Assembly (NCBI GenBank): GCA_016124795.1
Contig: WGNB01000029.1
Span: 29,961-93,960 of the forward strand
Reading direction: 5' to 3'
DNA length: 64,000 nt
Origin: Rhodopseudomonas sp.
Lineage (GTDB): Bacteria > Pseudomonadota > Alphaproteobacteria > Rhizobiales > Xanthobacteraceae
In this document: positions 37,779-46,950 of the stretch, one piece after another
Layout of the letters: each line of letters begins with the position of its first letter
Numbering within the stretch: position 1 is the stretch's first letter
Translations under genes and position numbers: made by a program
Notes under the pieces: generated by a model
Database searches by the model: none
What the model was told of the DNA's origin: nothing
The model's input: only the letters and a program-made list of their open reading frames with translations

Positions 37779-38105
37779 TTAACGGCACCGGCCCGATGCC
37801 GGATCAAACAGCAAAGGCGCCGGGCACGGCTGATTGCGCCGGGCCGGCGAGGCACTGTTCGGGTCTCGCAGCCGCGGATCGTTATAAATATAGCTGCCGG
37901 TCGTCCCCGGTGGCTTGGCCCAGTCGGTACCGAACGGACTATTGGGAACCTGCCGCGTTGGCATATGGTCCGGCTTCTGGCCGGCATTCTGGGTAAGCTG
38001 CTGCGCCGTCGCGCCTACCCCATCGAAGACGAATGCCGCCAGCCCGGCCAGCAACGCCAAAGATGCGGCCATGCAGCGATATCTACTTTTCGTCCAGTGT
38101 TTCAT
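37779..38105 (-). CDS. small exported protein, EcfG-controlled candidate
   Basis: 108 residues on the minus strand inside the otherwise plus-strand half. Signal peptide: basic MKHWTKSRYR, then SLALLAGLAAFVFDGVGATA. The mature part is polar, with YIYNDPRLRDPNSASPARRN and a terminal CPAPLLFDPASGRCR that could close a disulfide. A perfect GGAAC-N16-CGTT promoter at 38211-38235 points at it, which is the strongest sign that this frame rather than the overlapping plus-strand one is the gene. Function unknown. Confidence 0.62.
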   Translation of the reverse strand: MKHWTKSRYRCMAASLALLAGLAAFVFDGVGATAQQLTQNAGQKPDHMPTRQVPNSPFGTDWAKPPGTTGSYIYNDPRLRDPNSASPARRNQPCPAPLLFDPASGRCR

Positions 38106-38210
38106 CGACCCATGTTTCTTTGCGGGTGTTTGTGCGGCAAGTGCTTCATCGACCGTTGCTGCATCGGCCGGTCCCTTCCTGACGCCGGATCGCGCGCGGC
38201 CTCACTTTGA

Positions 38211-38235
38211 AACGGCCAAGGGAATGCCGGGTTCC
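38211..38235 (-). promoter_or_regulatory. EcfG-type (general stress sigma) promoter
   Basis: On the minus strand: GGAAC (38231-38235), 16-bp spacer, CGTT (38211-38214), an exact match to the alphaproteobacterial EcfG consensus. It lies about 100 bp upstream of the small exported protein gene that ends at 37779. Confidence 0.65.
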
Positions 38236-38457
38236 AGTATTGGTCAAATTAACACGGCCGCCACACGCTAGCCATGCCACGGCTCACACCTGCAGTTCGC
38301 CTCGGACATTCGACTGAGCCGCCTTTCGCGGCACAGGCGCGAGGACCGAGCCGCCGTGAGGATCAAGGCATTCGAGGCGGATAAACCCTTAGCGCTTGTG
38401 CGACCGGCGCCCGCTGTGCATCAATCCAGCCTTCATCCCGATGGCACTGTTCCCGAC

Positions 38458-39774
38458 ATGACCTTGGCATTTCGGCTACTTATTCTGCTGATCGTCCTGT
38501 CGCCGCTATTCCTGGCCAACGACAGCCTGTTGGTCGGCGGAATCCTGACCGGCTATGTCGGCGTTCTGATGCTGATTGTTGCACGCGCGATGCGACCGGG
38601 CGAAGCGGCCTTTTTCGTCGGGCTCATCCGGCCTTTGGTCATTCTCGGCCTGATCCCGGCGGTCTGGTTGGTCCTCCAGTGCATCCCGATGCCATTCGAC
38701 GGTCTGCGCCACCCGATTTGGGCCAGCGCCGAGACCGCTTTGGGCCATACCCTGTGGGGCAGCATCAGCATCGGCCCTGGCGATACGCTGTTGGCTCTGG
38801 CGCGCTACCTGACGGCCTTGGGCCTGCTCCTGGTCACCACTGCCGTCAGCATCGACCGGCTTCGCGCCGAGTTGATCTTGCTGTCGCTGACCTGCGTCAC
38901 CAGTTTGCTGGCGGTACTGCTGATCGCGCATAACCTCGGCGGTTTCGTCTTTCTCGGCGAGATCAGCAGCATCGGCCCCCGCGCCGCAATCTCAGCGGCG
39001 ATCATCTTTGGTGCGGTGTTGTCCTGCGCCAGCGCCGTCTACGCCATCGAGCGGTTCGAAACCCGAGGCGGACGAGCCGAATTCAACCGCTCGCAATTCG
39101 TGATCGTCATTGCCATGGCGGTCGTGGCACTGATCGTCAACCTCCTCGCCGTGGCTCTGTTCGCCTCCATACCCGCAACCTTTGCGGCACTGAGCGGCGT
39201 CGGCACCTTCGTGTTGATCATAGGCTTCCGTCGGATCGGCCTTGGGCCCGGCATGGGCATTATGCTCGCCGTTATCGCGGTAGCGGTTCCGCTATCGCTG
39301 ATCGGGCACGATCTGCTGACCGGCCCTCACGACCTGAGCCTGCGCTTTGCGACCGACGCCCCATCGGCCTTGATCGACCGGACGCAACGGATCGTTCTCG
39401 ATTCAAGTTGGACCGGATCCGGGGCCGGCACATTCGGCGACTTGCTGCCGATCTACCAGGACACCAGCCGTCCAACGATCGCGGCAATCGCACCGACGAC
39501 CATGTCCGGCTGGCTGATCGAACTCGGCCGGCCGGCGATGATACTTGCGATCCTGGCGGCTTTGGCGGCCATTGCCCGGCTCATTTATGGCGCGCTTCAG
39601 CGCGGCCGAGACTCGTTTTTTACCGCGACGGGGGCGAGTTGCGCGGTCGCCCTGACGCTGGAGGCCTTTTGCGACGCCAGTCTGTCGACCAGCACCGCCA
39701 TCGTGCTCGCGATGACGATCCTGGGCCTGGCCGTCGCGCAAAGCGTCAGCCGGACCGCCCGCCAGAGCTATTAG
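38458..39774 (+). CDS. O-antigen ligase-like membrane protein
   Basis: 438 residues from ATG 38458 (a GTG at 38356 would add 34 polar residues). Ten or more membrane helices, e.g. LLILLIVLSPLFLA and LLVTTAVSI. It has the N-terminal layout of the protein at 33079-34524 (IWASAETALG, SISIGPGDTLLALARYLTAL versus IWPKTSKLLG, SVSIVRGEPFFALGPTLACL) and the loop DSSWTGSGAGTFGDLLPIYQ, matching GTGLGTF of the other. The usual H in the second loop motif is not evident, so it may be a non-catalytic or specialised paralogue. Its stop codon overlaps that of the convergent peptidase gene. Confidence 0.75.
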   Translation: MTLAFRLLILLIVLSPLFLANDSLLVGGILTGYVGVLMLIVARAMRPGEAAFFVGLIRPLVILGLIPAVWLVLQCIPMPFDGLRHPIWASAETALGHTLWGSISIGPGDTLLALARYLTALGLLLVTTAVSIDRLRAELILLSLTCVTSLLAVLLIAHNLGGFVFLGEISSIGPRAAISAAIIFGAVLSCASAVYAIERFETRGGRAEFNRSQFVIVIAMAVVALIVNLLAVALFASIPATFAALSGVGTFVLIIGFRRIGLGPGMGIMLAVIAVAVPLSLIGHDLLTGPHDLSLRFATDAPSALIDRTQRIVLDSSWTGSGAGTFGDLLPIYQDTSRPTIAAIAPTTMSGWLIELGRPAMILAILAALAAIARLIYGALQRGRDSFFTATGASCAVALTLEAFCDASLSTSTAIVLAMTILGLAVAQSVSRTARQSY

Positions 39775-40811
39775 CGATTGCCGGTCTCGGCCATCGCGAC
39801 GACATCCGGATCGGGCGTCTTCACCTTGGACCAGAACACCGGATTGACCGGCGATTCAATCCGCACCCACCGATAGCGCGGGCTCGTCCAGCTGCGGATC
39901 GACTTGTCGAGGTTGTCGGCAACCAGATCGCCCTGGCTGGTCCGCACCACCAGCACCAGATGATGCTCGCCCCAGCCCGTCACCACCTCCGCCAACAGCA
40001 ATGCCCGTGCCGGCCAGCCGCGCGCGATCAGCTTGTGGCGCTTGGTCACAGCGTAGTCATTGCAATCGCCAAATTTAGGGCCGATCAGCCATTTCTCCTG
40101 AGCGACCGGCTCATTCATATTGGTCGGAATGATGGCGCGGTTGACCTCGTGATTGACGCGAACCAGTTCCTGATAGAGCGCCGGCGTGAGCTTGACCGGA
40201 CCGCCGCGGAACTGAAGCTTTTGAACACGGCATTCCGCCGGATATTTGAGACAAAAGCGGGTGTGCGCGAAAGGCGCGCCGGCCGGCCCGTCGAACTCGA
40301 TAGCCACGGCATTCCAGTGATGGATTTCGTCAACGGCATCACGCGCATCATGGCGTACAACACTGCGAAGCATCACAGTCGGTCGCTCATGCGCGGCCTG
40401 ATCAGGCGTGACCGTATTGCCATTCGTAAACTTTCCAAGCTCGACAACGGGCGGGGCGGGCGGCGGCGGTTCGGTCGGGACGACAACCTGAATCGCGGTC
40501 ATGACCGAGATCGTATCGACCGGGACCGGCGACATCAGTTCGCGCGGCAGCGCGGCGGCGCCCGCCGGTGAAGCGGCTTTCGGCGCGATCATCGCGACCG
40601 GCGGCTCTGCCGCAAGCGACGGAGCCAGGCTGCGCGGCACGAAGCTGCCAACCATCGGGTCGCCGTAGGGGCTGTCGAAGAGACCCGGCAGCCGATCGGC
40701 GGCCGCCTGCGTTGTGACCGGATAAGGCGATAAGGCCGCGTCCGCATCGGGACGAACAGAAATCAGCGTCAGAACGCCAGCAAGCAGTGCGATTTTTACT
40801 GATGAGCGCAT
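39771..40811 (-). CDS. LapG-like periplasmic transglutaminase-type cysteine peptidase (BTLCP)
   Basis: 346 residues from ATG 40811 with signal peptide VKIALLAGVLTLISVRPDAD. After a Pro-rich linker (PTEPPPPAPPVVELG, about residue 125) the C-terminal PF06035 domain shows the catalytic triad: Cys in PKFGDCNDYAVTKR, His in GWGEHHLVLVVRTS, Asp in GDLVADNLDK. The best known member, LapG, cleaves a surface adhesin under c-di-GMP control, but members near polysaccharide genes are uncharacterised. Divergent from the phosphatase gene; the stop overlaps the convergent O-antigen-ligase-like gene (TTAG), so there is no room for a terminator. Confidence 0.87.
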   Translation of the reverse strand: MRSSVKIALLAGVLTLISVRPDADAALSPYPVTTQAAADRLPGLFDSPYGDPMVGSFVPRSLAPSLAAEPPVAMIAPKAASPAGAAALPRELMSPVPVDTISVMTAIQVVVPTEPPPPAPPVVELGKFTNGNTVTPDQAAHERPTVMLRSVVRHDARDAVDEIHHWNAVAIEFDGPAGAPFAHTRFCLKYPAECRVQKLQFRGGPVKLTPALYQELVRVNHEVNRAIIPTNMNEPVAQEKWLIGPKFGDCNDYAVTKRHKLIARGWPARALLLAEVVTGWGEHHLVLVVRTSQGDLVADNLDKSIRSWTSPRYRWVRIESPVNPVFWSKVKTPDPDVVAMAETGNR

Positions 40812-41001
40812 AGTATCCGTCCCCAAACTCAACCAGTCTGGGAACGGAATACATGATGAAATTTGCGATCACGTTTGGAACTACTATCGCGTTTACATCA
40901 AATACGAAGCGCCTTTTTATCAAATACGAAGTGCGCTATTTGCCGATTGTTAACCGTGACAAATTCGGCCAATGCTGATCGGCGAACGGCCAGGAAAGCG
41001 A

Positions 41002-41745
41002 ATGTTTGGGCGACTACTGAAACGGCGGCGCGACAAGCCGGCCTCGCGGCTGGCCGCCGGCATCCGGATTTATGCGATCGGCGATATCCATGGCCGCGCC
41101 GACCTGCTCTCGGCTTTACTCAAGCGCATTGAATCCCATATCGCCGCCAAGCCGATCGTCCGGCCGATCATTCTCTTTGTCGGCGACTACATCGACCGCG
41201 GCCCGGCGTCGCGCGAAGTCCTCGACCTGCTGATCAAATGTGCCTGGGTGCGCGAAACGATCTTTCTGCGCGGCAACCACGATACTTTCATCATGAAGTT
41301 CTTGCAGAACCCCGACGTCCTGCGCGACTGGAGCAAACTGGGCGGCCTTGAAACCTTGATGTCCTACGGCCTCAAGCCGTCAATCGGCGCCGACGAAGCC
41401 ACCCGTAAGAAATTGGCTCATGACCTTGAAGCCAAACTGCCGGCATCGCACCGCCAGTTTCTCGACGGACTGGTATCGTCATTCGCTTGCGGCGGCTATT
41501 TCTTTGCCCATGCCGGCGTCCGGCCCGGTATCCCACTGACAAAGCAAAGGGACGACGACCTGCTCTGGATCCGTAACGAATTCCTGCTGCATGAAGGCGA
41601 TTTCGGCAAAATCATCGTCCACGGTCACACGCCGGTGCGTGAAATCGAAATCAGACCGAACCGGATCAATATCGATACTGGCGCCTACGCCACCGGACGC
41701 CTATCCTGCCTTATTCTCGAAGGCGACCGTGCGGAACCGTTATAA
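41002..41745 (+). CDS. metallophosphoesterase, PrpA/serine-threonine phosphatase-like
   Basis: 247 residues. All calcineurin-like motifs are present: IYAIGDIHGRADLL, FVGDYIDRGPASREV, FLRGNHDTFIMKF, GYFFAHAGVRPGIP and IIVHGHTPVREIEI, so two metals and full catalysis are expected. The ATG at 41002, with AGGAAAG upstream, is preferred over 40972. Such proteins dephosphorylate proteins or nucleotides such as Ap4A; here, between a peptidase and the sugar-transferase gene, removal of phosphate from the BY-kinase system is a possibility but unproven (those phosphatases usually belong to other families). Confidence 0.88.
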   Translation: MFGRLLKRRRDKPASRLAAGIRIYAIGDIHGRADLLSALLKRIESHIAAKPIVRPIILFVGDYIDRGPASREVLDLLIKCAWVRETIFLRGNHDTFIMKFLQNPDVLRDWSKLGGLETLMSYGLKPSIGADEATRKKLAHDLEAKLPASHRQFLDGLVSSFACGGYFFAHAGVRPGIPLTKQRDDDLLWIRNEFLLHEGDFGKIIVHGHTPVREIEIRPNRINIDTGAYATGRLSCLILEGDRAEPL

Positions 41746-41842
41746 ATTTTCGTCACCTGACTGGCCGTCGCACCGCCGGCAGCCTTCCATTGCCCACGTC
41801 GGGTGCGATGTGACCGCCTTATCAGTCAGCTAATCGAACGCC

Positions 41843-42529
41843 ATGCCGCCAACGCCACCGGATCTGGTTCGTCGCTATGGCACCGCCTTTGCGGTGGTTC
41901 TCGCCGTGCTGGCGGCGTGGATTATCGCAACGGAATCGATCCGCCCCCACCTGCCCTATTTTCCAAAAACGACAAAGGAAGTTCGGGCCGACGGCGCCAA
42001 TCTCAACGCGGCACGGATTGCGGCATGGATAGGCTGGCCACGGGGGCAACGATGGACGGATTACGCCATCGCGGCCAATGCCGACGGCCTGCAGGTGCTC
42101 GCCGACACCACCCAATCGAACAAAGCCAATCGAGACAAGGCACCGGGCGCCATCGCCGAGACGGCCGCAATCCTGGCGCCCTACGATGCACGCGCCTGGC
42201 TCATATTGGCGCAGAACGAACAAGCAGCGTCTCATGACGCCGCCGCTCAGGCCCGCTTGAAAATGTCGTATTACACCTCGCCTTACCGGGACGATTTGTT
42301 CCCACTCCGCATCCGCCTGGTCGCCCAAATGCCAAGCAACGCGGACGCCGAACTCAGCAGTTACGCCGACTACGAACTTCGAACCGCGATGCAAAGTTCC
42401 CCGCCATTGCGCGCCGATGCCGTCGCGGCATATCGCGTCGCCTCGCCTGGTGGCCGGAAATTTTTCGACCAGGCATTCGCCAAACTCGACCCTGCGCTTC
42501 TGGCGGAGCTCAAAGCTCAAACGCATTAA
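41843..42529 (+). CDS. membrane-anchored protein of unknown function, relative of the 29236-30018 protein
   Basis: 228 residues with one N-terminal helix (FAVVLAVLAAWIIA) and a helical periplasmic part. Its middle (PYDARAWLILAQNEQ, ARLKMSYYTSPYRDDLFPLR, RLVAQMP) follows the same order as the protein at 29236-30018 (PADPFLWTVLFWLEN, AFLDMSYRLGPNEGW, MALYPTLP), suggesting a common origin. It sits between the phosphatase and the undecaprenyl-phosphate sugar transferase, so a part in assembly is plausible. Confidence 0.7.
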   Translation: MPPTPPDLVRRYGTAFAVVLAVLAAWIIATESIRPHLPYFPKTTKEVRADGANLNAARIAAWIGWPRGQRWTDYAIAANADGLQVLADTTQSNKANRDKAPGAIAETAAILAPYDARAWLILAQNEQAASHDAAAQARLKMSYYTSPYRDDLFPLRIRLVAQMPSNADAELSSYADYELRTAMQSSPPLRADAVAAYRVASPGGRKFFDQAFAKLDPALLAELKAQTH

Positions 42530-42868
42530 GCCGAGCTGGAGCCCAGATCAGCCGTGACGAAAAAGCCGACCGCACTTACCGGGATACCGGAATAGCGCCA
42601 AGGCGGGCGTGAGTTTTTAATACGTATAAACTTCACCGAAGCAATCGAACAAAATTTCAAACACAACAAACATTTCGAACCGAGCCCGAACAGGAAAGTC
42701 TTGGGCGCGTCATATAACTGCTAAGCGCGGTTCCAAATAACACATATAGCTGACACACATTTACGCACTTCGGCGCATAACCATGTTGAAATATTAGCCT
42801 TGCCCGCTACTCAACCTAAAGTTATTGTCTCTTTAACTTAATTTTTCGACGGCCAGAGACCTCGCACC
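42530..42868. promoter_or_regulatory. AT-rich gap before the initiating sugar transferase gene
   Basis: 339 bp without a gene. It becomes strongly AT-rich from about 42600 to 42850, consistent with promoter DNA for the sugar transferase gene. No clear operator symmetry or EcfG box was found. Confidence 0.4.
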
Positions 42869-44359
42869 ATGTCGAGCCGGTCTTACCGCGCTGCCAAGTT
42901 GAGCCTGAACGAACCATCCCTTTCACCGGCGTCCCAGCTACACTCCGGTCGGAAGAACTATCGCGTTCCGTTTCGGCTAATCGAAATAACAACATTGATT
43001 GGCGATCTCGCCGTTATCCTGCTCGCCTGCGTCATTTCCGGTGTCGGCTATCAGTGGATGGCTTTCGGAGGACTTGGCGAAGTCGACACCTTTCTGGCGC
43101 TTGGCACTCTGGTTTTCGCCAACTTCTTTGCCTTGACCGGCGCGCAGCTTAATTATCGCCCCACCAACCTTATCAATATCGGCCGGCAATTCCGCTACGT
43201 CACATTGAATTGGCTGTTTATCTTTTTCATTTTGACGGCGGTCGCCTTCACCTTGAAAGTCGCGACCAACTTTTCGCGCGGCTCGACTTTGTCGTTTTTC
43301 GTATTGGGCCTGATCGGCCTTCTGGTCTTCCGCTACGCGATCGGCAAATCACTGAAGCAGGCGCTGGTCACCGGCGCTTTCGCCGAACAGCGCATCGTAC
43401 TCATTTCGGAGCACGGCCAGCATCAAACCTCACGCGCCTTGAACGAACTCCGCCAATGCGGTTATCGGCCGGTCGCGACCTACGAGATCAGCAGCGCCGA
43501 ACTTGACGGCGCCGGCGTCGTGAAATCCCTGAACCGCAAGGTTCAGGACATCGTTACGGCCAGCCAGGGCCAGCCCATCGATTACATCTTCCTCCTGCTG
43601 CGATGGAACCGGCCGCAGTTGATCAACAATCTGGTGCAGATGCTGCGGGCCCTGCCGATTCCGGTTCACCTCCTCCCCGACGACAATGTGCAAAATTTTC
43701 TTTCGGCGCGAGCGGGCAATATCGGCACGACTTTCACGGTCGAATTGCAGCGGGCGCCGTTGTCGGAATCAGAGCAGTTTCTCAAGCGCGCCTTTGACAT
43801 GGTCGCGTCGGTCGTCATTCTGATCTTGCTGTCGCCGCTAATGCTGCTGACCGCACTGATGATCAAGCTTGAATCGCCCGGGCCCGCATTATTCCGGCAG
43901 AAGCGCAACGGCTTTAACGGCCGCGTGTTCTCGATCTGCAAATTCCGCAGCATGACGGTTCAGGAAGACGGACCGACCATCAAACAGGCGACCCGCAACG
44001 ACCCGCGCGTTACCCGTCTCGGTCGCTGGTTGAGACAAACCAGCATCGATGAACTGCCGCAACTTTTCAACGTGCTAGCCGGCGATATGTCGCTGGTCGG
44101 CCCGCGGCCACACGCCGTTGCCCATAACGGCGAGTATCAGACCGTGGTCGCGAATTACGCCTTCCGGCATCATGTCAAGCCGGGCATTACCGGCTGGGCA
44201 CAGGTCAACGGCCTACGCGGCCAGACGGAGACGCTCGATCTCATGGCCAGGCGCGTCGAGCACGATCTGTGGTACATCAACCATTGGAGCCTGTGGCTCG
44301 ATCTGCGAATTATCATCAAGACCGTGCTGATGACGGCGCGCCACCCGACGGCCTATTAG
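42869..44359 (+). CDS. undecaprenyl-phosphate glucose phosphotransferase (WcaJ-like)
   Basis: 496 residues. Transfers the first sugar-1-phosphate to undecaprenyl phosphate, starting the repeat unit. N-terminal membrane helices ([20 protein letters not shown] and following, about residues 35-160), a CoA-binding-like middle ([20 protein letters not shown]), and the C-terminal Bac_transf domain: [60 protein letters not shown] and PRPHAV. All conserved residues (KFRSM, DELPQ, GPRP) are seen. Its repeat unit would be extended by the glycosyltransferases of the minus half. Confidence 0.95.
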   Translation: MSSRSYRAAKLSLNEPSLSPASQLHSGRKNYRVPFRLIEITTLIGDLAVILLACVISGVGYQWMAFGGLGEVDTFLALGTLVFANFFALTGAQLNYRPTNLINIGRQFRYVTLNWLFIFFILTAVAFTLKVATNFSRGSTLSFFVLGLIGLLVFRYAIGKSLKQALVTGAFAEQRIVLISEHGQHQTSRALNELRQCGYRPVATYEISSAELDGAGVVKSLNRKVQDIVTASQGQPIDYIFLLLRWNRPQLINNLVQMLRALPIPVHLLPDDNVQNFLSARAGNIGTTFTVELQRAPLSESEQFLKRAFDMVASVVILILLSPLMLLTALMIKLESPGPALFRQKRNGFNGRVFSICKFRSMTVQEDGPTIKQATRNDPRVTRLGRWLRQTSIDELPQLFNVLAGDMSLVGPRPHAVAHNGEYQTVVANYAFRHHVKPGITGWAQVNGLRGQTETLDLMARRVEHDLWYINHWSLWLDLRIIIKTVLMTARHPTAY

Positions 44360-44519
44360 CGGACCCACGCGCCGCAACTGTCCGACAGGCCAGACCGCCG
44401 CCGATGCCGGTCGACCGCATTTTCAAGGAAAATCAATTTTTTAGGCCTAGGCTTGGCGAACCGAAGTGGTCATTATTCGGACCAACGGCGGAATGCCGAC
44501 GAACCGATGAGCGTCCAGC

Positions 44520-44786
44520 GTGCAAGCCTTGAAGATAGCGGCATTAACCGCGGCAATGCTCGGCCTTTTCGTCGCTTGTACCGCGACGACACCCGCGCGG
44601 GCCGTGACCGCCGATTTGGCGAAGAAATGCCGCCAAATGGCATTGAAGGCCCACCCTTCGGCTCGCCCCGGAACGAAATCAGGCGCGGCCGCGGCTCAGC
44701 GCAAGTTCTATCAAGGCTGCCTTGCCAACGGCGGATCGTCTCCCGAGGACCAACCGCAGGGTCCGGCGGCGCCGCCGGCACGGTGA
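44520..44786 (+). CDS. small exported protein with paired cysteines (PsiF-like)
   Basis: 88 residues from GTG 44520. The N-terminus LKIAALTAAMLGLFVACTAT serves as signal peptide. The short mature part has DLAKKCRQMALKAHP and RKFYQGCLANGG, a spacing reminiscent of the PsiF repeat family, then a Pro/Gln tail. Function unknown; the start is uncertain because no ATG precedes the signal sequence. Confidence 0.5.
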   Translation: MQALKIAALTAAMLGLFVACTATTPARAVTADLAKKCRQMALKAHPSARPGTKSGAAAAQRKFYQGCLANGGSSPEDQPQGPAAPPAR

Positions 44787-44878
44787 TTCAGTGACCGACC
44801 CGAAGCCAGCTCCAATGCTGCCGCGCCATCAACCGGACCTCCGAACCACGACAAGGACGGACCCAAAGTGACGCGCCA

Positions 44879-45694
44879 ATGAAGCCGCAACTCGAACGGT
44901 GGATCAAACATTATGGCGGCCCCGCTGCCGGCGGCCTGCTGGCGCTGGCCTTCATCAGCGGCGTGCTGGCGTCCAATTACGCTTACCCGCTGATATTCCT
45001 GGCCGCAGCCGGCGGCCTTGCCGCCTATCGCTATCGCGAAGACCTCAAAACCTTCGACTTCTGGGCCCTCGAGGAGTGGGCACGCACGCGCTACGATGCG
45101 CTCGGCGTACCGGAATGGCATTCGCCGCACCAAGCCGCCGAGCTCTATTGTAGCCAGGTTGTCGTCAGGACGCGCAATGAAGCAGCGACCGAGATGAACA
45201 CCATCATGATGGAGCTGATCAAAGGTCAAGAACTCAACGCCGGCGCACTGTCCGATATGAGCATGACCGACTTCAACGCCCAGCAGAACTTCGAGAGCCT
45301 GCGCGGCGAGCGCAATGCACGCTATGACGCGGCGCAGATCCGTTACAATCAATGTAACGCGTCGTTATCGCGAGAACTGCAAACCTATCTGGCGCGGGGC
45401 CACCTGCTCGCCAAGGGCATGCCGATGCGCGACAACACACCATTGGCGGAGCGTGTCATTCCGACAGCCCGCTGGCGGGTCATGACGCTGGATATCGCAA
45501 AAGGGCAGGCCTTCGGTTACGGTTGGCAATACGGCGGCCTGGTCGTCGGAATCAAACCGAAGCCGCAAAAACGCACGCCACCGCCGCCGGCTTCCGCGCC
45601 ACGCAATCCCAACAACGTTCCGGGCGCTAGAGTCCCTCGCCCGCCGCGCCAAGGCCAACAAGCACGGCCGCGTCCGCCCAGACCGTCAGCCTGA
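44879..45694 (+). CDS. membrane protein of unknown function
   Basis: 271 residues with two close membrane segments (GLLALAFISGVLASNYAYPL and LIFLAAAGGLAAYRYRED, about 18-55), a charged helical middle (EAATEMNTIMMELIKGQELN) and a Pro/Arg-rich tail. No family recognised. It follows the PsiF-like gene by about 90 bp and its 3' end overlaps the convergent zinc-ribbon gene by 68 bp. Confidence 0.65.
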   Translation: MKPQLERWIKHYGGPAAGGLLALAFISGVLASNYAYPLIFLAAAGGLAAYRYREDLKTFDFWALEEWARTRYDALGVPEWHSPHQAAELYCSQVVVRTRNEAATEMNTIMMELIKGQELNAGALSDMSMTDFNAQQNFESLRGERNARYDAAQIRYNQCNASLSRELQTYLARGHLLAKGMPMRDNTPLAERVIPTARWRVMTLDIAKGQAFGYGWQYGGLVVGIKPKPQKRTPPPPASAPRNPNNVPGARVPRPPRQGQQARPRPPRPSA

Positions 45695-45848
45695 GTTCGT
45701 GGTCGCAGGCTGAACATTTGTAAACACGCACCTCGATTTCCGATGCCGGATCGCTGCGACGCGACTGCACAAAACGCATTTGCGCGCCGCACTGGCAATC
45801 CGGCAATTCCTTCGAGCCCGGCACGATAATCCGCTCGAATTTTGTCAT
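45627..45848 (-). CDS. small zinc-ribbon protein
   Basis: 73 residues from ATG 45848. MTKFERIIVPGSKELPDCQC carries the first cysteine pair (CQC) and VYKCSACDHELRLTVW the second (CSAC), forming a likely single zinc site. Such small conserved proteins are common in rhizobia, with unknown role. Its last 22 codons are antisense to the Pro/Arg-rich tail of the convergent membrane protein, so either that tail or this C-terminus is probably poorly constrained. Confidence 0.7.
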   Translation of the reverse strand: MTKFERIIVPGSKELPDCQCGAQMRFVQSRRSDPASEIEVRVYKCSACDHELRLTVWADAAVLVGLGAAGEGL

Positions 45849-45988
45849 CACATACTCACTTTGATCTGACACTTCGCTGCAAGCGCCACTTTTTGCAATC
45901 AACAAGCACGACTTCTTGCAATCGATGTGCCACCAACTCCGCGAACCTGCCTCGGTGACGCTGCCTTTGCTCGCCGAGGCCGGTCACG

Positions 45989-46654
45989 TCATGCACGATG
46001 GTAGCGCCCCGGCACGATGGCCTGCCAAAGCCGTACCGCCAGCCAGCCAGCCGAACCGCCTACAAAGGCGCCGGCAATGACGTCGCTCAGGAAATGAAAG
46101 TTACCGCCGACCAGACCGACCGCCACCGCCAGGCCGGCGATCGCATAGAACCAGCGCAATCGCGGGTACCAGAACCAAAGAACCGCCAAAACCGCGCAAG
46201 CCGACGCCATATGTCCCGACGGGAAAGAATTATAGCCACCGCCACCATGCATGAAATGAAAGCCATAGGTACCATCGCGAATGAAAGATGGATTGTTGCG
46301 GAACCAGCTTTCAGGCCAGGTTCGACCGAACAGGAACTTGAGCTGCTCCTTCACCGCCTCGACAACGATCACGGTCAGGCTGACGACAAAACCGGCGGTC
46401 TGCAAACGCGACCAGGCTCGGCCGAACAGCATCTGCAAAGCAAGGCCAGCCACGACGATCATGGCAAGCGGCGGCAACGGGTTGGGTATATAGGTCAGCC
46501 AGACCAACAGGCCGTGATGACGTCTTGACGCCACGCCATGCGCCAGCAAGGCTAGCGGACGATCGACCCATTGATAACAGATCGCCACCAGAAGTACCGT
46601 GACAAACAGGCTCAGGAGCCAGCAATAAACCGCACGCATTGTAACCCAGGCCAT
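45989..46654 (-). CDS. PAP2-family membrane phosphatase
   Basis: 221 residues. The three catalytic motifs are present: KFLFGRTWPESW (K-x6-RP-like), SFPSGHMASACAVL (PSGH) and GNFHFLSDVIAGAF (R/N-x-H-x3-D type; the usual SR before it reads GN), over five to six membrane helices. Likely substrates are undecaprenyl pyrophosphate, which recycles the carrier used by the neighbouring glycan machinery, or another lipid phosphate. Single gene with its own upstream region. Confidence 0.85.
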   Translation of the reverse strand: MAWVTMRAVYCWLLSLFVTVLLVAICYQWVDRPLALLAHGVASRRHHGLLVWLTYIPNPLPPLAMIVVAGLALQMLFGRAWSRLQTAGFVVSLTVIVVEAVKEQLKFLFGRTWPESWFRNNPSFIRDGTYGFHFMHGGGGYNSFPSGHMASACAVLAVLWFWYPRLRWFYAIAGLAVAVGLVGGNFHFLSDVIAGAFVGGSAGWLAVRLWQAIVPGRYHRA

Positions 46655-46950
46655 CCTGACCGCTTGAGCCGCTTGTTAGCATAAGCCGCGACTGAATCGC
46701 GCCATCGGCCGGATTCGACCAGTCCGCGTCACCGCCATCGAATTGATCCCTGACATCTAGCATGCCGACGCCCTCACGGCGATCTCGATGATGATCAATC
46801 ATGCCGACACGTCTCCCGCGTCTCGTCGACGCAACGCAACGGCAACGCTGCCGGGAACGCAAGGCCGCGGCCAGGCGATGGGAGCACGACAGGCGCAGGC
46901 AGGCCAGCCAACCGCTGAACCGCATCGCCGCCAGGTGGCCACCAGCGCCG
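46655..46950. other. gap between PAP2 gene and small membrane ORFs
   Basis: About 296 bp. GC-rich, with chance frames on both strands but none with a ribosome-binding site, domain or membrane pattern. I see nothing firm in it. Confidence 0.4.

Noticed and set aside
37915..38271. 118-codon plus-strand frame overlapping the small exported protein gene
   Set aside because: The minus-strand frame has a signal peptide and a perfect EcfG promoter; the plus frame has neither.
40853..40905. GGAAC sequences upstream of the phosphatase gene considered as EcfG promoters
   Set aside because: No GTT-type -10 lies 16-17 bp downstream of either copy.
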